Under the pieces are notes generated by a model. The model searched no databases and was not told the DNA's origin. It saw only the letters and a program-made list of their open reading frames with translations. Position numbers and translations under genes: made by a program. Below are positions 51,242-60,624 of a DNA stretch of 64,000 nt, one piece after another. Within the stretch, counting starts at the first letter, position 1. Every line of letters begins with the position of its first letter. The DNA comes from a bacterium (GTDB taxonomy: Bacteria > Planctomycetota > UBA1135 > UBA2386), in contig JAUILN010000013.1 in assembly GCA_030432695.1 (NCBI GenBank), positions 277,025-341,024 on the forward strand, in the 5' to 3' direction.

Positions 51242-51314
51242 TGGAGAGTAGGGGAGTCGAACCCCTGACCTCCACAATGCCATTGTGGCGCTCTACCAAC
51301 TGAGCTAACTCCCC
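51242..51314 (-). tRNA. tRNA-Ala (anticodon GGC), no encoded CCA
   Basis: cloverleaf GGGGAGT-TA-GCTC..GAGC-CCACA-ATGGCAT-TGTGG..AGGGG-TTCGACT-CCCCT-ACTCTCC-A with G3:U70 alanine identity pair. Confidence 0.96.
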
Positions 51315-51591
51315 GAGCGAAGGGACCCCGACCGCCGCGAAAGCATGCTTTCGCGCCCGTTGGGGGCCAGGAAGGTTAGCTCTGCGCCCCTGCCGGTCAA
51401 GAGCGCGTCGGAGGAAACACACGGGCTGCGCCGGGGCCGGCTTGTGGAAATGTGGAGAAGCCTTGATACCCTTGCGCCCCGCCGGACAGGTCCGTCCCGA
51501 GCGTCGGAGGCATCGTGCCTTCGCGGCGGGCGCCGGCGAAGAATCAGGGCGGTGGTCGGTCAGCCACCGTCGAGCGACTGGGAGGTCCCCG

Positions 51592-52497
51592 TTGGTCAAG
51601 AAGACTTCGATCCTGGAGAAGCTGCGCAGCCGGCTTCGTTCGTCCGTCGTCCACGTCGACGACTCGTCGCGTTCCGGCGCGATGGGACGCGATGGCGGCG
51701 GGGGATCCGCGCCCCGGGTCAGCATGCCCGATCGTGCCGCGTCGCAGCCTGCCACTCCCGAGCCCGCACCGCGCGTCGATGCGGTGGCCCGGCCGCTCGC
51801 CGAGCGGGCCTCGAGCCGCAAGCTCAGCCACCAGGAAGAGGCGACGGTCGCGATCAAGGACGGCTTCCAGGAGCTGGCGAGCCTGTTGCGCGGCATGCAG
51901 GCACGGGTCGACGACCAGGGCCGGCGCGTCGCCGACGTCACCGAGGGCATCGTCCGCCTACCCGAACTCGGGGAGCAGCAGATCGCGCTGCTGCGCCAGG
52001 TCGCGGACCGGCTCGAGCGCCAGGACGCGGCGCAGCACGAGATCGCCAGTCGGCTCGGCGAGCTGCCCGAGACCCTGCGCGGGGTCCGTGAAGCGCTCGA
52101 TCGCGCCGCCGCGACCGATGCGCGCACCGCCGAGACCCTCGGCGAGTTCCGCTCGCACATGTCGCGGATCCAGGACTCGATGGGACAGATGGTCGAGCAC
52201 TCGCGGCGCAGCTCCGAGGCGGCCGGCAAGCTGGCGACGCGCCCCGACGAGCAGGCCCGTGAACTGGTCGACGAGATGGCTCGCGAACAGCGCGCGGTGC
52301 AGGGCGAGATCGTCGAGCAGCTCCAGGCGTCGACCGCCGGACAGGTGCAGACCCTCCGCGACGCGCAGGCCGATCAGGCCAACCGACTCGGCAAGCTGGT
52401 CGAGGACGGCACCCGCACCAATCGGGCGATCCTGATCCTGCTGGGACTGGTGTTCGCCGCGCTGGTGGTCATCGCCGGCGTGCTCGCCTCGTCCTGA
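51592..52497 (+). CDS. coiled-coil protein with single C-terminal TM (tail-anchored)
   Basis: TTG start with GGGAGG RBS; long charged helical region; C-terminal AILILLGLVFAALVVIAGVLASS. Confidence 0.65.
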   Translation: MVKKTSILEKLRSRLRSSVVHVDDSSRSGAMGRDGGGGSAPRVSMPDRAASQPATPEPAPRVDAVARPLAERASSRKLSHQEEATVAIKDGFQELASLLRGMQARVDDQGRRVADVTEGIVRLPELGEQQIALLRQVADRLERQDAAQHEIASRLGELPETLRGVREALDRAAATDARTAETLGEFRSHMSRIQDSMGQMVEHSRRSSEAAGKLATRPDEQARELVDEMAREQRAVQGEIVEQLQASTAGQVQTLRDAQADQANRLGKLVEDGTRTNRAILILLGLVFAALVVIAGVLASS

Positions 52498-52513
52498 TCG
52501 AGACGCGCATCCG

Positions 52514-53179
52514 ATGGTCCAGAACCGCGCCGCGGCCGGCGGTCACGAACACAATGCCGGCCGGCGGATCTGGCTGATCCGTCACGGCGAGACCACCGGT
52601 GGCTCGTCGCTGCGGCTCTGGGGTGCCACCGATGTGCCGCTCTCCGATCTCGGTCGCCAACAGGTCGCCAGTCTCGGTCCGTTCCTGCGCCACGTCGGTT
52701 TTCGTGCGCTGGTGCACTCGCCGCTCTCCCGCGCGATCACCTCGGCGCAGGTCGTGGGCGAGCAGTTGGGTGGTCTCGCCCCGTCCTCGTTCGAGTGCGA
52801 GGAAGGCCTGCGCGAGGTCGACTTCGGCGAACTCGAAGGGCAGACCGTGGCGGAGGTCCAGGCCGAGCGACCGGGTTGGCACGCGGCCTGGATGCGTGGC
52901 GACATCGAGGGCTTTCCGGGGGGAGAGACCCTCGACGGATTCGCGGCGCGCGTCGCAGGTGCCGTCGATGCGGTCCTGGCCCGGCATCCCGAGGGTGATC
53001 TCTGCGTGGTCGCCCACCGTGGTGTCGTGAAGAACGCTGTCTGCCATCTGACCGGACTGCCGCGCCCGCTGGTCCGGGCCTGGCCGCTCGACCTCGGCAG
53101 CGCGACCGTGGTGGTCGAGGAGGGCGGGCGGTTCCTGCTGGATCGCTACAACCTGGTGGCGCCGGCGGATTCGGCGTAG
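52514..53179 (+). CDS. histidine phosphatase (phosphoglycerate mutase-like) family
   Basis: WLIRHGETTGGS, VHSPLSRAITSAQ, LREVDFGELEG, VVAHRGVVKNA. Confidence 0.92.
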   Translation: MVQNRAAAGGHEHNAGRRIWLIRHGETTGGSSLRLWGATDVPLSDLGRQQVASLGPFLRHVGFRALVHSPLSRAITSAQVVGEQLGGLAPSSFECEEGLREVDFGELEGQTVAEVQAERPGWHAAWMRGDIEGFPGGETLDGFAARVAGAVDAVLARHPEGDLCVVAHRGVVKNAVCHLTGLPRPLVRAWPLDLGSATVVVEEGGRFLLDRYNLVAPADSA

Positions 53180-53249
53180 AGCCAGGGTGTACCGCCTCCA
53201 CCGCGATGCCCGGCCCAGTTGTCCTCAGGACCCCCGTGCCTACCGGCCG

Positions 53250-55151
53250 ATGTCCAGGATCGAGACCACAGCCATGTCGATTTCCGCAGCCCTCGCCCTG
53301 TCCGCGGTGCTAGCCGCCACTCCCCAGGACCCCTTCGCCGATGCCGTGCAGGAGGTCGAGCAGCAGGCCGGCCTGGACGCGGCGGCAGCAGACTCCCATG
53401 CCCGGATCGCCGCGCCGGAGCGGGCTCAGGTCAAGGCGGTGAAGTCGCCGGCATTCGTGGGGGCGGTGCGGGCCGCGGGTGCGGCGGCAATGGACCAGCA
53501 GACCTCGATGCTGAGTCCCGACGACGAGGCCGAACTGCTCGATCGTCTGTTCACCGCCGTGCGCGCCGGCCAGGGGATCAAGGGGCGGGGCCCGAAGGTG
53601 CCGCTCCGGCCGAGCATCGACGACTTCGTAAAGACCACCGAGCACGCCTGGCGCGATTTGTTCCGGGCGCTCGGCTCGGGACGACGACTGTACGATGTCG
53701 CGGCCCACATGCTGACCGCGGTCGACTCGATCCGCGAGGAACGCGCCAATCTCGAGGGCTTCGGCAAGCAGGACGCCAAGGTCCTGGCCGAGCGGTTCGA
53801 GCGGGCCGGCGACGTCGACCTGCCGACCGTGCTGAACTGGACCGAGGAGATCGTCCGGTTGGCGGTGGCGCTCGACCGCGACGACCTGCGCGAGGAGTGG
53901 CGTCGCAAGGAGACCCGCTCTCCCCGTTCCGACCACGTGGTGCAGGGCGACGTGTTGATCGACCGTGACACCGCGGCAGGGCGTCTGGTGGTCGGAGGCT
54001 TCGGCAAGAACAGCTACGACTGTGCGCAGATCGCGATCCTGATCGACCTCGGAGGCGACGACGAGTATCGCGGCGCTGCCGGTGGAGCCGGTGAAGAGCG
54101 CGAACTCGCGGTGGTCGTCGACCTCGGCGGCAACGATCGCTACGAGGCGATGGGGGAGGCCCTGGGGAGCGCGATCTTCGGGATCGGCGTGCTGGTCGAC
54201 GTTGCGGGCGACGACACCTATGAAGCGACCGTGCGCGCCGCCGGCTTCGGCAGTGCCGGGGTGGGGGCCTTCCTGGACCTCGCCGGGGACGACACCTACC
54301 GGCTCGGCGACCAGTGCGGTGGCGTGGGGCTCGCGGGCATCGGTCTGTTCCTCGATGCCGCGGGCAACGACGACCAGCGGGCCGGCGTGCAGAGCTTCGG
54401 GGTCGGTCTGCCGGGTGGTCTCGGGCTCGCCTGGGACGCCGCGGGCAACGACCAGCGCGAACTCGGGCGGGTCCGCAAGCAGCTTGCCGATGCGGCGTCG
54501 ACGACATCGTCCGGCGAGGGGCAGGAGGTCAGCGTCGGTCTCGGGGTGGGGATCGGCATCCTGCCGGTCCTCGACGGCGGCGCTGGGGTGTTCATCGACT
54601 CGATGGGCGACGACGACTACCGGACCGCCGGGCTCGCGCTGGGCGTGGGAATCCGTGGCGGCGTCGGCCTGTTCCGCGACGACGCGGGCCAGGATCGCTA
54701 CCAGGGGCAGGACGGTGTGCTGGGCGTCGGCTACGCGCACGGCATCGGTCTGTTCGTCGATGCCGGCGGCCACGACGGCTACCAGGCGCGGCGTCTGGCC
54801 TACGGCTGCGGCGAGGCCAGCGGCTACGGCGCGTTCCACGATCTCGGCGGCGGCGACGCCTATGGCGGCACCTGGCCGGCGCTGGGTGCCGCGCGCCGCG
54901 GGGGTGCCGGCGCGTTCGTCGACGGTGGCGGACTCGACACCTACGTGTTCAGCTCGGGAACGACCGATTGGCGGTTGGTCGCGACCGACGAGTCCAAGGG
55001 CCGTGCGGTCGGCGTGTTCCTGGACGTCGGCACCGAGGAGGACCGCTTCGCGTTCACCGGGCGCGCCAAGCCGGAGCCGGGCGTGCTGTCGATCGAGAGC
55101 AGCGGCGAGGGGGATGCGCGCGAGGATCACCTGATGCTGCGCGAGCACTGA
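53250..55151 (+). CDS. exported repeat protein with ~12 copies of a ~26-aa GxFxDxxGDDxY motif
   Basis: N-terminal hydrophobic segment (MSISAALALSAVLAATPQ); repeats aligned by eye from IAILIDLGGDDEY to VGVFLDVGTEEDRF. Confidence 0.8.
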   Translation: MSRIETTAMSISAALALSAVLAATPQDPFADAVQEVEQQAGLDAAAADSHARIAAPERAQVKAVKSPAFVGAVRAAGAAAMDQQTSMLSPDDEAELLDRLFTAVRAGQGIKGRGPKVPLRPSIDDFVKTTEHAWRDLFRALGSGRRLYDVAAHMLTAVDSIREERANLEGFGKQDAKVLAERFERAGDVDLPTVLNWTEEIVRLAVALDRDDLREEWRRKETRSPRSDHVVQGDVLIDRDTAAGRLVVGGFGKNSYDCAQIAILIDLGGDDEYRGAAGGAGEERELAVVVDLGGNDRYEAMGEALGSAIFGIGVLVDVAGDDTYEATVRAAGFGSAGVGAFLDLAGDDTYRLGDQCGGVGLAGIGLFLDAAGNDDQRAGVQSFGVGLPGGLGLAWDAAGNDQRELGRVRKQLADAASTTSSGEGQEVSVGLGVGIGILPVLDGGAGVFIDSMGDDDYRTAGLALGVGIRGGVGLFRDDAGQDRYQGQDGVLGVGYAHGIGLFVDAGGHDGYQARRLAYGCGEASGYGAFHDLGGGDAYGGTWPALGAARRGGAGAFVDGGGLDTYVFSSGTTDWRLVATDESKGRAVGVFLDVGTEEDRFAFTGRAKPEPGVLSIESSGEGDAREDHLMLREH

Positions 55152-55191
55152 CGATCCCATCGCAGGTGTCCGGTAGCATCCGCAGTCTTCC

Positions 55192-56739
55192 ATGACCGCG
55201 ACCCCACGCCTGCGTTTCGCCCCTTCCCCGACCGGTCCGCTGCACATCGGCGGCGCCCGCACCGCGCTCTACAACTGGGCCGCGGCCCGCGCCCAGGGCG
55301 GCTCGTTCCTGCTGCGCATCGAGGACACCGACCGCGCGCGCTCGACCGAGGAGTCGCTGCGGCAGATCCTCGCCGGGCTGCGTTGGGTCGGCATCGATTG
55401 GGACGAAGGTCCCGAGGTTGGCGGCGCGCACGGACCCTACTTCCAGACCGAGCGACTGGAGCTCTATCAGCGCTACGCGCAGCAGCTGATCGACGGCGGC
55501 CACGCCTACGAGTGCTTCGCGACTCCGGAGGAAGTGCAGGAGGGGCGGGAGAAGCTCCAGGCTGCCGGACAACGGCCGATGTACGACCGCCGCCACCGCG
55601 ATCTGTCGGCTGCCGAGCGCGACGCGCTGCGCGCCGAGCGCGGTCCGGGCAGCCTGCGGTTCCGGATGCCGCTCGACCAGCAGTGGACCCTTCCCGACCT
55701 GTGCAAGGGCGACGTGTCGATCAACCTGGCCGAACTCGACGACTGGGTGATGATCCGGCCGGACGGCATGCCGACCTACAACTTCGCCTGCGTGGTCGAC
55801 GACCTGGAGATGGGCATCACCCACGTGGTGCGCGGCGAGGAGCACCTGATGAACGGCTTCAAGCAGGCGGTGCTATTCGACCTGCTCGGTGCCGCGGCGC
55901 CGCAGTACGCCCACATCCCGTTGATCCTCGGCAAGGGCGGCAAGAAGCTCAGCAAGCGCGAGGCGAGCGTCGACATCCTCGAGTACCGCGACAAGGGCTA
56001 CGTGCCCGAGGCGGTGTTCAACTACATCACCCTGCTCGGCTGGAGCTTCTCCGGCGACCAGGACGTGTTCTCCAAGCAGGAGATGCTGGCGAAGTTCCGG
56101 ATCGAGGACATCGGCAGCTCGGGCTCCAAGTTCGACGACGAGAAGCTGCGCTGGATGTCGGGCGACTACATCCGGCGGATGGATCCCGCCGAGCTGGTCG
56201 AGCGGGTCCGGCCGTTCGTCGGTGAGGCGATTCCGGCCGCCGTGTTCGACGCAGCACCGGGCCTCGTCCGCAACGCGGTGGCCTGCTACCAGGAGCGCAT
56301 CGAGCTGTTCGCCGAGATCGCCGACAAGGTGGCCTGGGTGTTCGCCGATGCGGTGAGCTTCGACGACCAGGCTCAGAAGAAGATGACCAAGCACGCCGAC
56401 GTGGTGCCGCACCTCGCTGCCTACGCCGATCTGCTGGAGTCCTCGAACCTGCCGTCGTCGGACCCGGCCGCGCGCGCCGCCGCCGACGCGGCGTTCCCGT
56501 TGCCGAGCAAGCAGGGGGCGGAGCCGGTCGCCGAGCCCTGCATGGGCCCCGCGGCACTCGAGGCGCAGCTCCGCGCCTTCTGCGAGGAGCGCGACATCAA
56601 GTTCGGGCACGTCGTCCATCCGGTTCGCGCCGCGTTGACCGGGACGACCGCCGGGCCGGGCCTGTTCGATTGCGTGTTCCTGTTGGGCAGGGACAAGGCG
56701 GTGGCGCGGTTGCGGGCGGCTGCCGCGAGCAACGGCTGA
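55192..56739 (+). CDS. gltX: glutamyl-tRNA synthetase
   Basis: RFAPSPTGPLHIGGARTALYNW, LRIEDTDRARST, GKKLSKREASV. Confidence 0.97.
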   Translation: MTATPRLRFAPSPTGPLHIGGARTALYNWAAARAQGGSFLLRIEDTDRARSTEESLRQILAGLRWVGIDWDEGPEVGGAHGPYFQTERLELYQRYAQQLIDGGHAYECFATPEEVQEGREKLQAAGQRPMYDRRHRDLSAAERDALRAERGPGSLRFRMPLDQQWTLPDLCKGDVSINLAELDDWVMIRPDGMPTYNFACVVDDLEMGITHVVRGEEHLMNGFKQAVLFDLLGAAAPQYAHIPLILGKGGKKLSKREASVDILEYRDKGYVPEAVFNYITLLGWSFSGDQDVFSKQEMLAKFRIEDIGSSGSKFDDEKLRWMSGDYIRRMDPAELVERVRPFVGEAIPAAVFDAAPGLVRNAVACYQERIELFAEIADKVAWVFADAVSFDDQAQKKMTKHADVVPHLAAYADLLESSNLPSSDPAARAAADAAFPLPSKQGAEPVAEPCMGPAALEAQLRAFCEERDIKFGHVVHPVRAALTGTTAGPGLFDCVFLLGRDKAVARLRAAAASNG

Positions 56740-56753
56740 TCCCGCCAGCCCGA

Positions 56754-56794
56754 AGTCTGTCGTGCTTCGTGCCTGGCACCGACTACGACAGATT
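56754..56794. repeat. REP-like palindrome (copy B, diverged)
   Basis: 36 of 41 positions identical to 5008..5048 by direct comparison; core GTGCCTGGCACC. Confidence 0.85.
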
Positions 56795-56835
56795 CGCGGA
56801 TTCGCGGCGGACGAGGGTGCCGCGTAGACCGGCGC

Positions 56836-57948
56836 ATGGGTCAGCCAACTCGTCGTTCCGTCCTGCTCGCGGGGGCCACCGGGCTCGCTGCGGGCGCGTT
56901 GCCCGGGGCCGCTCGCGTGGTCCGCAGCGGCCGACCGCGTGCCGGCCGGATTCTGGTCCTCGGTGGCACGCGGTTCCTCGGTCCGCAGATCGTCGCGGCG
57001 GCGCTCGACGCCGGCTACGAGGTCACGCTGTTCAATCGGGGGAAGTCCGACCCGGAACGGTTCGCGCACCTCGAGCAGCTCGATGGTGACCGGGACACCG
57101 GTGATCTCGCGTCGCTCGAGAAGGGCAGTTGGGACTTCGTGGTCGACACCTCGGGCTACGCGCCGAGCCACGTCGAGGCGACCGCGAAGCTGCTGGCCGA
57201 CCGGGTCGGTCACTACGTCTTCGTGTCGACGGTCTCGGTCTACGCCGATCAGTCGGCTGCGGTGGTCGGCGAGGACACGGCCGTCGGCACGGTCGACGAT
57301 GACACCGTGAAGGCCGCGACGACGATCCGCGAGGCGGTGCGTCACTACGGCCCGATGAAGGCGCTCTGCGAGCAGGCCGCCGAGGCGGCGATGCCGGGGC
57401 GGGTGAGCAACGTGCGGCCGGGACTGATCGTGGGGCCGGAAGACAACTCCGACCGCTTCACCTACTGGCCGGTGCGCGTCGCGCAAGGCGGCGAGATCCT
57501 CGCCCCGGGAGACCCCACCCAGGAGGTGCAGTTCGTCGACGTCCGCGACCTCGGAGCCTTCTGCTTCCGGGTCGGGCACGAAGAGTCGGCAGGCGTGATG
57601 AACGCGGTCGGCTTCCGGATGCGGCTCGGCTTCGAGGAGTTCCTGCACGGCTGCAAGGTCGCGCTCAACGCCGACTGCTCGTTCACCTGGGCCGACGAGG
57701 CCTTCCTGGTGGAGCAGCGGGTGCGGCCCTACATGGAGATCCCGCTCTGGCTGCCTTCGGGTCAGCGGGGTCACTTCGCCAACGACCGGGCGGTCGCGGC
57801 GGGGTTGGGGTTCCGGCCGGTCGCCGACACGATCCAGGACACGCTGGCGTGGTATCGCGGTGAGTGGCCGGAGGGGCGCGAGTGGGGGCGGGCGGGGATG
57901 AAGCCGGAGCGTGAGCGGGAGCTGCTCGCCGCCTGGAAGGGCCGCTGA
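56836..57948 (+). CDS. NAD-dependent epimerase/dehydratase with Tat-like signal
   Basis: TRRSVLLAGATGLAAGA leader; ILVLGGTRFLGPQIVAAALDAGYEVTLFNRG. Confidence 0.85.
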   Translation: MGQPTRRSVLLAGATGLAAGALPGAARVVRSGRPRAGRILVLGGTRFLGPQIVAAALDAGYEVTLFNRGKSDPERFAHLEQLDGDRDTGDLASLEKGSWDFVVDTSGYAPSHVEATAKLLADRVGHYVFVSTVSVYADQSAAVVGEDTAVGTVDDDTVKAATTIREAVRHYGPMKALCEQAAEAAMPGRVSNVRPGLIVGPEDNSDRFTYWPVRVAQGGEILAPGDPTQEVQFVDVRDLGAFCFRVGHEESAGVMNAVGFRMRLGFEEFLHGCKVALNADCSFTWADEAFLVEQRVRPYMEIPLWLPSGQRGHFANDRAVAAGLGFRPVADTIQDTLAWYRGEWPEGREWGRAGMKPERERELLAAWKGR

Positions 57949-57963
57949 AGGCGACCCGAGCGA

Positions 57964-58833
57964 TCAGTCCTTCACCCAGCGGCGCACCAACTCGGGGCCG
58001 CGGTCGCCGAACCGCTCCACGTCGAACACCTCCCGTAGGGCGCTCTTGTCGCCCGGTCCGAGCGGACCTCCCAACACCTCGCGCCACGCGTGGCGGACGC
58101 TCGGGTCAGCGGCTTCGCGGGCCATCTTCAACTGGTAGTCCCAACGCAGCAGGGGGAAGCAGCACCACAGCACGCCGGTTGCGAGGACCGCGACCCATCC
58201 GGCCTGGGAGATCCGCGTGACCGTGTCGGCGCCGACCCGGCCGCGATCGAGGAACAGGTAGGTGCAGACGAAGCCGGCGATCAGGCCGCCGATGTGCCCC
58301 GCGTTGGAGACCACCGGGATCAGGAAGCCGAGCAGCAAGTTGATCGCGATCAGGCCGAGCAGTCGTCGGCCACCGTGATGGTCGAGGAAGTCGAGCTGAC
58401 CCCGGCCTTCGCGCATCAGGAGCGCCACGGCTGCCCCGAACATCCCGAACAGCGCGCCCGACCCGCCGACCAGCGGCGCGAGCGGCGAGTGCCAGAGCAT
58501 GCCGGCGACGCCGCCACCCAACGCGGCCACGACGTACAGGATGGCGAAGCGCACGCTGCCCATCCGGCGCTCGAGGCCGGGGCCGAACATCCACAGCACG
58601 TAGCTGTTGAAGGCGATGTGGATCAGTCCGCCATGCAGGAACGCGTAGCTCAACAGCCGCCAGGGCTCACCGTCCTGCACCAGCACACCGACCGCAGCGC
58701 CGTGCTCGATCAGGCTTCGCCTGCTCGGATCGATCGGGTCGGTGAGCAGCGCCATCGCGAGGTAGGCGCCGAGCACCAGGGAGGTGACCGGGATCTCGTC
58801 GAGCACGGCCAATGGGTTGGCATTGCGGCTCAT
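57964..58833 (-). CDS. rhomboid family intramembrane serine protease
   Basis: GGLIHIAFNSYVLWMFG, GGSGALFGMFGA (Ser), SNAGHIGGLIAGF (His). Confidence 0.93.
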   Translation of the reverse strand: MSRNANPLAVLDEIPVTSLVLGAYLAMALLTDPIDPSRRSLIEHGAAVGVLVQDGEPWRLLSYAFLHGGLIHIAFNSYVLWMFGPGLERRMGSVRFAILYVVAALGGGVAGMLWHSPLAPLVGGSGALFGMFGAAVALLMREGRGQLDFLDHHGGRRLLGLIAINLLLGFLIPVVSNAGHIGGLIAGFVCTYLFLDRGRVGADTVTRISQAGWVAVLATGVLWCCFPLLRWDYQLKMAREAADPSVRHAWREVLGGPLGPGDKSALREVFDVERFGDRGPELVRRWVKD

Positions 58834-59681
58834 GATGGGCGCTCCTCTCGCACGTCACCGGGGCCGAGACGCCAGCGGAACACCTTGGCACGGGCCCGGG
58901 CCAGGCGCAGATCGGTTGGCTCCGCCTTCGGCGCCCGGGCGGTTTCGTCCCCCGGAGCGTCGGGCCGCGCCGCGCGGACGGCGAGGCGGCGCGCCTCGTC
59001 CTGGCGGCCGGCGCGTTTCGCTGCCTTCGCGCGCAGCAGGTCGACGCGCGGCTCCGGACCGAAACGGCGCTCGTGTTCGGAGCCGGCGCGCTCGACCGCC
59101 TCGTCGTCGCCGTTGCGCCAGGCGGCTGCCGTGAGGTCGTGCAGCGCTTCTCCGAACCCGAGTTCGGGGTCACGGCGTACCGCCTCGTTCAGGAAACGCT
59201 GGCCGTTCGGCGCATCGCCCGCGAGGCTGATCGAGCGACCGAGCTGATACATCGCCAACGCGTTGTCGGGCTCGAGTTCCAACGCCTTCACGAGGTGCGG
59301 GACGGCCTGCGCGTACTGGCCGAGCGCGGCGTAGACCCGCGCGACCGTCAGATGATCCGGCGCATTGTCGAAGTGCGCGAGACGGGCCAGGGCTTCGGTC
59401 AGCGGCTGTTGATCGACACCGGCGCGCCGTCGGAACCGGCTGAAGCGGTGGCGCAGCCAGGGCAAGGTCGTCGGCCAGGCGATCGTCAGGATCAACCCGA
59501 GTCCCGCCGCGAGCAAGGCCGCCTGACCGCCGTAGTGCAACACGGCCTGGAGCAGGTCATGGGCGCCGATCGGATCGGTGCGGCTCGACCAGAGGATCGC
59601 CGCCGAGACGCCGACCAGCGACCAGAGCACCAGCGCGCCGGTCAGCCGCGGCCCGTTCGCCCCGGGAGACTCAGCCGGCAT
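58830..59681 (-). CDS. TPR-repeat membrane protein
   Basis: two N-terminal TMs; YAALGQYAQAVPHLVKALELEPDNALAMYQLGRSISLAGD. Confidence 0.8.
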   Translation of the reverse strand: MPAESPGANGPRLTGALVLWSLVGVSAAILWSSRTDPIGAHDLLQAVLHYGGQAALLAAGLGLILTIAWPTTLPWLRHRFSRFRRRAGVDQQPLTEALARLAHFDNAPDHLTVARVYAALGQYAQAVPHLVKALELEPDNALAMYQLGRSISLAGDAPNGQRFLNEAVRRDPELGFGEALHDLTAAAWRNGDDEAVERAGSEHERRFGPEPRVDLLRAKAAKRAGRQDEARRLAVRAARPDAPGDETARAPKAEPTDLRLARARAKVFRWRLGPGDVREERPS

Positions 59682-60624
59682 GGTCACACACCTCTTCCCA
59701 CGCGCCACGGACCCGCGCCGCACCCTCGGCTGCCGGCACCGTGTTGATGAACATGTCGCCACCGAGTTCGAGCCCCGCCAGGAACCCGGTCCGCGGTTGG
59801 ACCTCGAAGTGCCAGTGGAAGTCGACGCCGGGCACGCGGTGCAGCCACACGTTGAACGGCGTCGAGGCGAACGCGCGGTCGATCGCCGCACACACGCCGC
59901 GCAGGGCCGCCACCAGCTCGCCGTCGTGTGCAGCCGAATCGTCGAAGGGCGTCGTGCCGTCGTGTGGCACGATCCACGTCTCGTGCGGCAGCCGCGGATG
60001 GCGCGGCGCCAGCACCGTGTAGGCACCGGTCTCGGCGATGATCCGCCCGTCGCGCCGTGCGCCTTCGAGCTCCCGATCGACCAACGAGCCGTCGCGTCGC
60101 TCCGCCGCGAGTTCGGCGAGCAACCGTGGCGGCGGTTCCGGCAGCCCGAGGATCTGGCTGTGGTTGTGCGCGATCGACGCGCCGGCTTCGCGGCCGACGT
60201 TCTTGAACAGGAAAGCGCAGCCCACGCCGTCTTGCGCCTCGAGCCAGGCGAGCCGTCGGCGCCACAGCGCGACCACGTCGAGCCAGTCGGCCACCGCCAC
60301 GCGGCCGGGTTGGATCACGTGCTCGGGCCCTTCGGCCACGACCTCGTGCCAGCGCGCCGCGGGGAACAGATTGGGGAACGCACGTGCCCGCCAGCCCGGA
60401 GTATCGGGAGCCGAGCCGTCGCGGCGGATCGCGTCGCGCTCGGGCGGCGTCTCGGCCTCGGCGCCGGCGCAGAACGGGCACCCGTGCGAGCCATCGCGGC
60501 CCGCGACGGTCTTCAGCGGCCGGACCTGGCGGCCGGGAGCGACCAGGATCGGCCGGCCGGTGCCCGCCTCGTGGACCACCTGGGTGGACCTCGCACCGGG
60601 GTCTGCTGGGTTGTCTTGCTTCAT
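59671..60624 (-). CDS. galactose-1-phosphate uridylyltransferase-like (HIT superfamily)
   Basis: GCPFCAGAEAETPPE; ASIAHNHSQILGLPE; FHWHFEVQPR. Confidence 0.85.
   Translation of the reverse strand: MKQDNPADPGARSTQVVHEAGTGRPILVAPGRQVRPLKTVAGRDGSHGCPFCAGAEAETPPERDAIRRDGSAPDTPGWRARAFPNLFPAARWHEVVAEGPEHVIQPGRVAVADWLDVVALWRRRLAWLEAQDGVGCAFLFKNVGREAGASIAHNHSQILGLPEPPPRLLAELAAERRDGSLVDRELEGARRDGRIIAETGAYTVLAPRHPRLPHETWIVPHDGTTPFDDSAAHDGELVAALRGVCAAIDRAFASTPFNVWLHRVPGVDFHWHFEVQPRTGFLAGLELGGDMFINTVPAAEGAARVRGAWEEVCDHAG

Noticed and set aside
49401-52229. 942-aa - strand ORF
   Set aside because: Runs through the symporter antisense, the tRNA and intergenic repeats; composition artefact
53310-55262. 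650-aa - strand ORF
   Set aside because: Antisense image of the 26-aa repeat protein; its regularity is inherited from the + strand repeats
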